A DNA stretch of 19,541 nt from Gonium pectorale (taxonomy: Eukaryota > Chlorophyta > Chlorophyceae > Chlamydomonadales > Volvocaceae), in assembly GCA_001584585.1 (NCBI GenBank), contig LSYV01000027.1:728045-747585 (forward strand), written 5' to 3'. Numbering within the stretch: position 1 is the first letter of the stretch; each line of letters opens with the position of its first letter. Both the position numbers and the translations under genes were made by a program. Of the stretch, positions 7,777 to 16,426 are shown one piece after another. The notes beneath the pieces were generated by a model. That model was not told the DNA's origin and made no database searches. It saw nothing but the letters and a program-made list of their open reading frames with translations.

Positions 7777-10370
7777 TTACGAGAGCAGCAGGCTCAGCAG
7801 CACAGCGGCTAGCAGCGCCCACAGGGTCACGCGCGCGACGCCGGCGGCGCCGGGTGTGGCGGTGATGGTGGTGGTGACCGTGGGGTCGTAGTACACAGTG
7901 GTGTTGGGCTTGGGGTTGGGCAGCTTGAGCGTGATGGTGGCCTTGGTGGCGGAGGCGGACAGGTCGACCGAGACCGACATGGAGCGGTTGCCGTTGGAGG
8001 CCTCGTACGCATAGTTGGCGAAGGAGAGGGACGACGTGGTGTCGTTCGTGACGGGGATGGTGAGCACCTTGGTGCCGTCGCTGTCTGCGGGGGCACAGGG
8101 TGCGGTGTGTGGCGGGGTGGTCAGGAAAAAGAAGACGGATGGCCTGGTCAATGAGCCGGGCCCCTGTCTCATGAGGGTCAGGCGTTGGGGCGCGGGATGC
8201 CCCCGCAACGCACGTGTTCGCAAGTGCGACCAGCAGGAACATCGCGTCACGCACACACGCACACACATCACCCCTTCGACTGCCTCTGGAGCTGGGTCCT
8301 ACAACGACACCATTACTTTCGCGCTTACGCTCGTCATATGCGTCTTCCTTTTCAACACACACACACACATAACGTATGCGTTGTTCCCTTTCAACACACA
8401 CATCACGTGGTGTCCGGCTAGGTTGTTTTTGTTCATGTTGCTTTAAGACCTGTGTTGAGCATACTGCTCCGCACACACGCACACGCATCTCGTCGCCAGG
8501 CCGGAACGCAGGGGTGGGCGTATGCAGCCCAGTACTGTACGTTGCCCAGCATGTTCCAAGCCGAGACAAACACGTGGCAGTGCATTACAAGCTCGCAAAG
8601 CCGGCGCGCAACGCGCCTTCGCGCCCCGTGCCCGTGCCCGTGCCCGTGCCCGTGCCCGCCCGCCGGCCACTCACTGGTGGCGGTGGTGATGCCAGTGGCC
8701 GCTGCGTCGCCCTTTAGCAGGATGTCAATCTCCATGCCCAGGGTGTTGTTGTCGTTGCAGAAGGGCCTGAGGCAGGTGGGGACGCACACGGCAGGACGTG
8801 ACGAGGCCGACGAAGATGGGGCCAACATGATACGGCCGACTACCGGAGGGTCGCGCCGAGAACGTGCCCCGGCACAGCCCAGCATCCAACCAAGGGGGTC
8901 CGAGCCCCCTGGGCAAACCTCCCAAACGACCGGCGCCGTCCCCGCAAGTCCCAAGCCAGCCAGGCCGCCCGTACCAGTCGCTGTACTCGACGCTGAACTT
9001 GATGCCCCCCTTGGCCACCGTCACGGTCTTGTTGTAGCCGTACTGAAAGGTCGAGTCGTTGGCGCCGCCGAAGAACATGGTCACGACAACCTGTCAGGCC
9101 GGGGCGGGGGACCCAGATTAGCGAAGATGGTGTCACAACGCAGTCCCACCGAAGCCATGAGCGCCCAGGTCGTTCGCGCCGCCCGCCCAACGTGGACTGC
9201 TGGCGTGCTGGGTAAGTGTAAGTTGCCGTTTGCTGGCCCAAATCGGCCCTCTCTCACCTTGGGGCTGGCGGCGAGCAGGCTGCGGCCGGCGTTCTGGGCG
9301 GCGGTCTCGCGCAGCGAGCGGCGGCCGCTGTTGCCGTTGGTTGGGCAGGCGAGGGTGAACTCGTTGCGGTTGGTGGGGTCGAGCGTCATCTTGACGTAGG
9401 TCAGGTTGGCGCCATTCTTGGCCGTGTAGTTTCCGGTGGTCCAGGTGGGGTCTGGAGGAGGGCGCAGCGGGAAGGGGAGGGGAGAAGATGCGGAGGGGGG
9501 AGTGGGTTTGGAAGGCATCCTCAATGGCGGGGGGAAAGGGGTCTTGTCGAGCCGGGGCCGTTGGCTGCAAATACGGCGGGAGGCGAGGTTTGCCACGTCG
9601 GGTGGGTCCGCGGCCGCCCGCACGTGGCCGCACGCAGGCACCCATGTGGACATCCCCGCGACGGCCAATGATACCTGCAGAGGCAAGGCTGGTGACGCCG
9701 TGCCCGCCGACCTTCTTGCCGTCCGTGTCCCGCTCCTCAAACTTCTGGAACCTGCGAAGGGCGCGGTGGGCAGGGGGCATGGAGTTGCGGGGATGAACGA
9801 AGGGGAGGGCTGGGAGGGAGTCAACTGCTGATGCCACGCGACGGCCACCGCACTCCCCCCTTCCCAGGAGTCTGCGCGCTGTCGTCTGCTTACTTGAGCT
9901 GGAGGTATGAGGTCAGGCTCGTGTTGGGGTACACCTGGAAGTTGGGCGAGTTGCCGAGGAAGCGAACCTGCAGGGCGAGGAACGGGCGGCAAGCTCTGTG
10001 CGGCAGCTTGGGAGCGGCGGCTCAGCATAGCACGCTGCAAGCCTTAGGTATCGAGGCTCGTGGCAAGGTGCGGAGGCGACCTGGCCGCAAGCGCCGCACG
10101 CATGCCGAAGGTCCCTCGAAAGGCCCCACTACGCGACCCCACGACCATCGCGCAACCTCCAAGGCTCTGCAGAGCCCTGATCGGCACCGGGCCTCTATTT
10201 CTTGACCCGCCAGCCACAAAGCCTTCTCCACCTTAGTCACGAAGGTCGCGGCCCTTACGACCAAGGGCACTTACCCGCGTGGTGCCGAAGGTGAAGTCGC
10301 TGTCCAACGAGAGCACTAGGGATAAGCTGCAGGCCAGCAGCGCAGCGCCTAGGAGATGCCGGGGTGCCAT
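7777..10370 (-). CDS. Secreted, probably GPI-anchored, heavily N-glycosylated protein of unnamed family
   Basis: Seven exons on the minus strand join in phase: 10370-10275, 9967-9894, 9751-9675, 9451-9258, 9090-8975, 8766-8675, 8084-7777 (957 nt, 318 aa). The first exon is an uncleaved signal peptide of about 21 residues (MAPRHLLGAALLACSLSLVL) plus the start of the mature chain. The last 17 residues (VTLWALLAAVLLSLLLS) form a hydrophobic tail ending the protein, preceded by small residues (TPGAAG), the pattern of a GPI-attachment signal. The mature part holds nine NxS/T sequons (NTS, NYT, NLT, NDS, NKT, NNT, NDT, NRS, NTT) and is rich in Val/Thr/Ser beta-type segments such as VRFLGNSPNFQVYP and GGIKFSVEYSDW. 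I cannot name the family; similar sequences in other volvocine algae are likely but unverified. Cell-surface or extracellular-matrix location is inferred. The exon 5 donor (GTACGG) is the weakest junction. Confidence 0.75.
8324..8405. repeat. Dispersed CA-rich element, one full copy and one half copy
   Basis: CTTACGCTCGTCATATGCGT followed by CTTCCTTTTCAACACACAC begins at 8324. A second, shorter copy (ACGTATGCGTTGTTCCCTTT then CAACACACACAT) begins at 8372. The same unit recurs at 17194-17240. All sit in non-coding DNA; here it is inside the last intron of the secreted-protein gene. Confidence 0.8.
8625..8654. repeat. Hexanucleotide microsatellite (CCCGTG)5
   Basis: Five exact copies of CCCGTG, followed by a partial copy, lie in the sixth intron of the secreted-protein gene, about 20 bases inside the donor of exon 6 (exon boundary at 8675). 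Confidence 0.95.
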
Positions 10371-11436
10371 GGTCGTCGGAGCGTCGAGCCGGTTGATGAG
10401 AGCTAGCAGGTAGAGGACTCCTTGCAACAGGGGTGACAATGGGCAATAAGTACCAGCGGTCCGCTTATGTAGGTGGCCTTCCGGCCTTCCGTTCAAGTTG
10501 GGCAGTACATTCGCGTCGAGCGTAGTGCACTTGCAGCTTGCCCGAGGCCCCAGTGTCCGTAGATCTTGCCGTTATCTTGCATTGAAGCATGTTCCTCTGC
10601 ATGATCAGGGGTTCCGCTGCGAACCTGAGGCCATTGCCGGGAATCGCCGGCTGCCGCTCCCATGCAACCGCCGTCTTAAAAGGGCTCGTTATTTTAGAAG
10701 GGGTGGTCAGACTTAGGCATGTCGCCCGGCCGTTGACCCCGGTATGCGAACAGGTCTGGCGTACCATACGGTAGCGGGCACGCAAGGCTCGCAAGGAAAG
10801 GGACACGCGCTCGCGGGAGACTTGTTTGCCCGACTGCTCGCCACAGGAGGACTGGCTTCCGATGCTCGCGACGCAGCCGCAAGCCAGCGCGCCCTGGTAT
10901 CTGCAATTTATCTGCCTACCCCGCGCCGCCAGCGCCCGCCCCCGCCCGCCGCCCCCCATCCCCGTTGGCTGGAGTTGAAATAGATATGGGTTAGGCGCTG
11001 GGGTTGGTCACGGAGATACCAAAACGCTCATATCCACGGGGCAGGGGTTGCTGGACGCAGATGAGGCCGTGGTTTGGATTGGTGAATTGCAGGATTTGGA
11101 CCCGACGTGATAAGACAACCCCTCTTGGATCCCTGACCGACCCACATCCCCTGGATTAGGTGGAACAGATCCTGTTTCATCCCTCCGGCTATGTCCCCAT
11201 GCTCTTGCACAGACTACCCTCAGCGAGGGGATGCCGGCAAACACACAGCTCGAGGCGTAGGTGTCGGGGTGTAACAGGTGCCGTGACGTAGTACCGCCGG
11301 TCCTGTGTTCGTGCTGGTTCCGGAGCTTGCACGGCATGGGGTATGCCTGCTGGTCGTGTGCTCTCTCTATCTCTCTTGCGCTTCCTCGGGCTCGCTCTGC
11401 CTCTTTTGTCACTCAGCCTCTTGGTGGCTCATACCA
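10371..11436. other. Upstream region of the secreted-protein gene; no clear gene
   Basis: This stretch should contain the promoter and 5' UTR of the minus-strand gene starting at 10370. GTACCATACGGTA occurs at 10761-10773 and is repeated exactly at 13361-13373. A plus-strand frame at about 10744-10983 ends in a plausible-looking tail but has no supporting splice or family evidence. GC is lower from about 10990 to 11450. Confidence 0.5.
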
Positions 11437-11448
11437 TGTAACGTTACA
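11437..11448. terminator. Perfect palindrome TGTAACGTTACA: TGTAA on both strands
   Basis: The 12-bp perfect palindrome gives the green-algal poly(A) signal TGTAA in both directions. On the minus strand it lies 58 bases past the stop of the candidate small gene at 11506-12105. Use as a signal is inferred. Confidence 0.4.
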
Positions 11449-11505
11449 GTGGTCTCGTTGCGCTTCCGTAGCCTCGACATGTAGTGGTCCTCGGTTCGCT
11501 CGCTC

Positions 11506-12105
11506 CTAGTGTATGTGCTCTGGCAGCCAAGTCGTTCCCAGATTCCTCATGGCGGGATTGTTGTCCCTTGGCCCCCGTTTGCCTGGACCTGCGGCGAGCA
11601 AGCTGCAGCACTGCACGTAGTATCGTACGACATAGGTATCCTTGTCCATGACAAGGATGGAGGCAGGAACCCGGTCTATGGATGGGAGGGTCCAGCTGTC
11701 GCATCGGGCCCGAGCACGAGGCAAGCACACGGCCACCCCCCCAAACAAGTGCCGCGCCCTTATCGGTGTGTGTCGTCATACCTTCTGGAAATGAAGATAC
11801 CGTATTTGCAGGGCGGGTTTGTCCCCCGTCCCCCTCCCAGCACCGTGACCAACGGGACCCAAAGCACTCAAGCAACAGGCTGCCACCGTCGGCCTTCGCA
11901 TCTTTGATCCGCCGACGGTGCAGCGGCTCTGCGCGCACGCACTGTAGTCCACCCTGCGCCAGCTTCGCGTGCTTCCGACTACCGACAGTCCCGACGCAGC
12001 GCGCACAGCCCCACGCCGAGCGCATGCACGGGAAAGGGATCGAGGGAGAGGGACGACTCACTCCTCATAGGCAGGACAACTGTCGTACTCGAGCCTGTCA
12101 GCCAT
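11506..12105 (-). CDS. Candidate small three-exon gene, function unknown
   Basis: A minus-strand model starts at ATG 12105-12103 and joins 12105-12062, 11978-11782 and 11675-11506 (411 nt, 136 aa, stop TAG). All phases agree. The first donor is a consensus GTGAGT; the second is GTATGA; acceptors are GGTAG and CATAG. The protein starts MADRLEYDSCPAYED, contains RKHAKLAQGGLQCVRAEP and HRRRIKDAKADGGSLLLECF, and ends with RVPASILVMDKDTYVVRYYV and NNPAMRNLGTTWLPEHIH. A TGTAA follows the stop by 58 bases. An alternative second junction (donor GTGCTGGG, acceptor GCGACAG, exon resuming with WTLPSIDRVPAS) is also in phase. I recognise no domain. The balanced amino-acid composition in a region of frequent chance stops, plus the downstream signal, are the evidence; it may instead be chance. 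Confidence 0.35.
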
Positions 12106-12188
12106 CGACGCGTTAGGGAGGCGTCCGCCCGGCTCGCTCGGTCAACCATGGAGAGCCATGTTGTTCGCGTTCGGCACGGCTCTACAGG

Positions 12189-12200
12189 TTACAGGTTACA
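12189..12200 (-). terminator. Twin TGTAA signals on the minus strand
   Basis: TTACAGGTTACA on the plus strand gives two TGTAA motifs on the minus strand, 7 bp apart. This is consistent with the 3' end of a minus-strand transcript coming from 12.2-13.9 kb, and it lies only about 85 bases upstream of the ATG of the candidate small gene. Confidence 0.4.
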
Positions 12201-12469
12201 CGTCCGTTTAAGCCGGGGGGGGGGCATGGACGTATCCAGGCCAGCGCGCATGACCGTATTCCGTATACAACACCCTGCCGCCGCCACCCCCGCCGCCGCA
12301 CGAACCCCTCTCCTCCCCCCGCGGCCGCCTCTTGCCCCGCCTCCATGGCACAGAGTGTCCTTCCGCAGCTGCCCCTACCCCACCCTCTCCGGGCGTGCCC
12401 CTGTCGGATGTCGGCACCCTCCCGACAACCGACAACCCAGCGACACCCGCCTCTCCGCCCGCTGCGGCC

Positions 12470-13051
12470 TCAGCCCTCCTCCGCCGCCTTGCTTTGCGCC
12501 GCCCCTGCCACCTCCTCAATGCCTCCTCGTCCCGCCTCAGCCTCCAACAGAGGGGGCGGTGGCGTCCGGTAGGGTTGCTGCGGGACTGGGCCCACGGGCA
12601 TGCAACAGCACTTTCCATGCCAGGGGGTGGGGTGCGGTGAGGGGCCGGGCAGGGACCAAAGGGCTGAGGCAGGTGGCGGAGGAGCCGCGGGGCTCCGCGG
12701 CAAGCTGGTCGGGTCGGGCCGGGTGGGGAGGGTGGCGGGTGCGGCCCACATGTACGGCGCCTGTACGGCATCAAGCTGGCCGTGGGGACACCCCCGAGAC
12801 GCAGCAGGCCTTGCTACTCGTTGGAGGACAAAACGGGCTATCGATGTTCCACGGAAGCAAAGGGCGAGGTCAGAGCCTCGGTAGTACGACTGAAAGCCCC
12901 GCAGCGCCTCCCCCCCACGTGCAACTAGGACGTGCAGCACCGGAAAGAATGCACCACGGCGGCCTATTGCTGGAACACAAACGACGACGACAGTGTACGG
13001 GAGCCGTACATCCGCCAGCCCCCCCGCCTCCAGCTCCAGGGGCAGCTCAAA
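12470..13051 (-). other. Protein-like open frame on the minus strand, unresolved exon(s)
   Basis: The minus-strand frame is open from 13051 to about 12470. Its first part reads like protein: FELPLELEAGGLADVRLPYT, followed by a hydrophobic Val-rich strand, then HVLVARGGEALRGFQSYYRG and SDLALCFRG. The second half becomes Pro/Ala-rich and unconvincing. No ATG and no good acceptor defines its start, since an in-frame TGA lies just upstream at 13054-13052. It may be an exon of the same unit as 13645-13880, or decayed coding sequence. No family recognised. Confidence 0.3.
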
Positions 13052-13644
13052 TCATACCTGCTTGAAAGCCCCGCCCCACAGTGGCAAGCAGGCGGAGAAC
13101 GTACGCCGCGTCCGGCACCGCCACCGCTACATACGCCGTGTCCGGCAGCCCGCCTCTGGACGGCCGTACAGTCACCGCCGGCCGGCATTGCAGCAGCTGC
13201 TCACCACGCCCGCCGTAATGTTGTAACCCATCGTCGGGCCAACGGTAACGGCCAACGACCCGCCGCAGGCGCCAACCGCCCTTTAACGGCAGCTCCGCCC
13301 GCACCAGTCAGGCACGGCCTTCAAGCCCTACGGTACGACCGGCGCCATCGCTCCACTGCCGTACCATACGGTACGGAAGGCGCCGGATTCCATTTCCTTA
13401 ACCCGCAGCACGCCGTTGCTTGTACCCGCCATGGCCACGGTGCCGTGGGGCCCCAGCCAGGCAAAGACCCGCCGGCTCCACCAGGAACTGCGCGGCAAAC
13501 GCTTGTCATATTACGACCTAGGGGATTGGGAATTAGGTTGCGTCAACTTGAGTGTGGGCCGGGTGCAAGCAGCACAGCGATTTGGCCTGGGCGCCCACAG
13601 ACCCTGTTCCCGTGCCGCAGCAAGCAGGCAGGCGGAGGGGCCAC

Positions 13645-13880
13645 TTGCAAGAGGTACATGTCGCCCAAGCCCAGCCCTCCGTGGACCTCATGATACTTGA
13701 GCCCCTGACGTGCGCCAATCCAAAGACACTGCAGCGACGTGCAACCAGCTTCCTCTAACAGCGCCAGCACCGCCCAACGGATCTCCAGCTCACAGTCCTC
13801 CGTGCCAAGAGCAAGGCGCTGCGGCCGGTCATACGGCACAGTCAACAACAAGAATGTCCCCAGTTCAGCACGCAGCGCCG
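13645..13880 (-). pseudogene. Candidate internal exon or gene remnant (minus strand)
   Basis: A 78-residue minus-strand frame, bounded by a weak acceptor (ATCTGAG at 13881-13887) and a possible donor (CAA|GTGGCC), reads like a folded protein: ALRAELGTFLLLTVPYDRPQ, then RLALGTEDCELEIRWAVLAL, LEEAGCTSLQCLWIGARQG and HEVHGGLGLGDMYLLQ. Downstream pieces in other frames (GPHGTVAMAGTSNGVLRV at about 13390-13450; AVTVGPTMGYNITAGVVSS at about 13200-13260) also look coding, but I could not join them into one uninterrupted reading frame. I therefore list it as a remnant or unresolved gene. Family unknown. Confidence 0.3.
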
Positions 13881-13900
13881 CTCAGATATCAAGGGGTCTC

Positions 13901-13934
13901 CCATCCCATCCCATCCCAACCCACCCCATCCCAT
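13901..13934. repeat. Tandem CCATC (ATCCC) pentamers
   Basis: CCATCCCATCCCATCCCAAC and its continuation CCACCCCATCCCAT form a slightly imperfect pentanucleotide microsatellite in non-coding DNA. Confidence 0.85.
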
Positions 13935-14349
13935 AAGCGCCCCCATGCATGCTGGGGAGCAACGAGCCTCCCGCTGGCCAACCTGCAAGAGCCAAACACA
14001 CCACCTGCTGTAGTGCCAACCCGACACATCCGGGTGTGGGGCTGAGTACCCTCAACTGCATGCCCACAGTATGAGCACACAGCCAACACTTAAAGGAAAC
14101 ACCTCAATCCTGTATTCATCCCCTTCGATTGCCTTCGCCCTTTATGATGCAGTGTTCGCCCCTAGTGCGCCCCTAAACCGGTTTGCAGGCCGCAAGTAGG
14201 GCCGTCGGAATACAGCGGTCCCACCCTCACAGTGCGACAGATCAGCTCATTCCGTGGGCACCCCCCGGAACGAGCGCCCGAGCCCACACCCCACACCCCC
14301 AATCCTGCGACCTAGACAGTCCGGTGCCCCCTAACCGCCCCGCCTCCCA

Positions 14350-16426
14350 TCACACCGCCAGACCCCCCGCTGTTGCCACCGCCGCCGCAGGACGAGCCAT
14401 TCCCTGTTGCGCATGCCGATGCGCCTGCAACAGCTCGTCGGCCTCCTCCCAGCCGCGGTGGTGGGCCCTGTCAGCTGCTGCCCTCCGGGCGGCCTCATAG
14501 TCTCCAACCGGGCAGCCCTCCTCCAGCAGCCAGCGCAGCATGGGCACTGGCGCGTCCTGGGCGGCGTCTATGACAACGCTCCCCGGGACGAAGGGCGCGG
14601 TGTCCCGGACTGGGCCCCACGGCACACCCAGCCGCCGCAGCAGCCGCGCCATGGCCAGGTCGCCGTTGCGGCAAACAGACACGTAGGGCGCACCGTCCTC
14701 CTGAAGACAAGAAGGGAAATGTCCCGAGGGCGGGCAAGGGGGGTGAGTAGACTGCAGAAGGAAACCTTTCAAGAAGGAGGCTTCATTCATCGGCGGCAGC
14801 TAGCTGGAGCCTCCCCCACCATCTTTATTCTGGCAAGAGCGTAAAAGCTGCCCCACGTGAGGATGGCTGCCACCCAGTAACAGTGTGTATGAAACGCCGC
14901 GGTTCGAGAGTCTGAGTTGCGCCCTGCACCCCCGCCGACTTCATGCGGCCAGCAGTGAGAGATGGGTACGAGAGGGCCAGAGTGAAACACTTGAGTTCGC
15001 CGGCCAGCCCTCCCAGGAAGCACTCCTGGGTACCCCTCCCCCGGGTGCCCCTGTCCCTATGCCCTCCTCCTCGCACCTCCATGGGGCAGCCCTGCGCCAC
15101 CAGCCACTCCACCGCCGCCACACAGCCCGACTCAGCGGATCCGGTGAAGGTGGAAGCATCCCACACACAGCCGTGCTCCTGTAGCCAGGCCATTAGCTCC
15201 ACGCTCCCTGACCTGGCAGCTTCCGCGAACAGGTCTGGGCCCATCCTCAATGCACCCACGCCAAACGCCTCCACCAGCCAGGCCAGCACGTGCAGGTGGC
15301 CGCAAGACGCTGCAGTGTGTGCGCAGTGGCCGCCCAACCACCAGTCGCGAGCAGTGAACGACCAGCCAGCGGCGTGCAGCGCCTGCAGCGCAGCCAGGTG
15401 GCCACCACGGGCGGCGGCGTCAACCACATGGTACTGTTCGTAGCTGTTCGTCGGCACACCAGCCTCCTCCAGCAGGTACTGCACCGCCGCCGCATTGCCC
15501 TTCCCCGCAGCGACCTTGGCACAGACAGGGTCCAGGGGAAAGCCGCGGGTTCGCAGCCAGGCCAGGCGGGCGACCGCGTCCGGGCAGGCTGCAGCCCACC
15601 ATGGACCTTGCTGCGGGCAGCCCTGCGCCTCCAGCCACTCCACCTTGGCGGCCCAGTCGGGTGTGGGGCTGCCAGTAGCGGCCCTTAGGATACCCTCCGT
15701 AGCCCATCCATCCGGATCTCCTGAGTCCCGCCACAGGCGCTGCAGGGTGGGCAGATCACAGCCGTGGGCAGCACCACTCACACTGCCCTCCTTCCCATCG
15801 GAGAGGTCCGTGGCCACACTTAGCTGCGGTCGCTGCTGTAGCAGCCAGTCCGTCAGGTCCACGTGCCCGCCCCGTGCTGCCTCGTGAGCCCCAACTTGTA
15901 CCCAGATCAGGCCCAGGCCCAGCAGCCACTCGCACACGTGGCGGTGGCCTCCTCCCGCAGCGGCAGCCAGGAGATCGCTCTCTTCATTAAACTCAGGCTC
16001 CTCTACGGGACAGCCGTGCTCCCACAGCCACACGCACGAGTCTAGCTGGCCCGCCGTCGCGGCTGCCTCAAAGACCTCGACCGTAGGCAGGCAGCCCGCT
16101 GCCTGCACCGCCACCTTCAAGTTGGCCACCACGCCGCTGGCCGCCGTGAGGCACAGCAGCTGCCGCCGATTCTTCAGCGTCAGGCCCCGAGTGGCGCCCG
16201 GGGCGAGCCAGTGCGCCGCGAAGGCGTGGGGCGGCACGGGCTGCGACAGCCGATAGGTGGTGTGGCGCGGCGCGCGGAACTGCGCTGCCGCGGCCTTATT
16301 GACAAGGCGGAAGCTGGGAACCTCGTTGGAGTCCAGGCAGCCCACGATCTTCTCCGCCAACTCGGGCAACAGCTGCGACCACACGCGCGATGGGCGCGCG
16401 GACCTTGGCTGTTGCGCTGCCGACAT
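14350..16426 (-). CDS. F-box-like protein with ankyrin-like repeats (volvocine expanded family)
   Basis: Two minus-strand exons, 16426-15077 and 14700-14350, join in phase 0 (GAG|GTGCGAGG ... TCTTCAG|GAGGAC) to give 566 aa. Residues about 15-50 (VWSQLLPELAEKIVGCLDSN then EVPSFRLVNKAAAAQF) form an F-box-like helix set. From about residue 90 to the C-terminus there are roughly ten degenerate ankyrin-like helix pairs with the recurring signatures 'AAxxGxLxxxxWLxxxGCP', for example AAATAGQLDSCVWLWEHGCP, AEAARSGSVELMAWLQEHGC and AESGCVAAVEWLVAQGCPME. Exon 2 continues seamlessly with EDGAPYVSVCRNGDLAMARL and RRLGVPWG. F-box proteins usually act as substrate adaptors of SCF ubiquitin ligases; whether this divergent F-box binds Skp1 is unknown. 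The start is well supported: 5' of it the DNA turns AT-richer, like a leader. The 376-nt intron splits a repeat. No TGTAA was found in the 3' flank. Confidence 0.9.

Noticed and set aside
10744..10983. Plus-strand frame of about 79 codons ending PHPRWLELK
   Set aside because: Composition is fairly natural, but there is no splice context or recognised domain and it overlaps the promoter side of the secreted-protein gene; open frames of this size are common by chance at this GC.
11008..11412. Minus-strand 134-codon frame starting MTKEAERARG
   Set aside because: Starts just past the TGTAACGTTACA palindrome, has no domain and low coding character; probably chance.
12148..13065. Long plus-strand frame of 305 codons
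   Set aside because: Composition is Pro/Arg/Ala-rich and shapeless, as expected of the reverse of GC3-rich minus-strand sequence; the minus strand reads more like protein.
13200..13260. Possible HtrA/Deg protease similarity of AVTVGPTMGYNITAGVVSS
   Set aside because: The resemblance to the 'GGDxISVTxGVVS' segment of Deg proteases is short and lacks the GNSGGP catalytic motif nearby; not enough to call.
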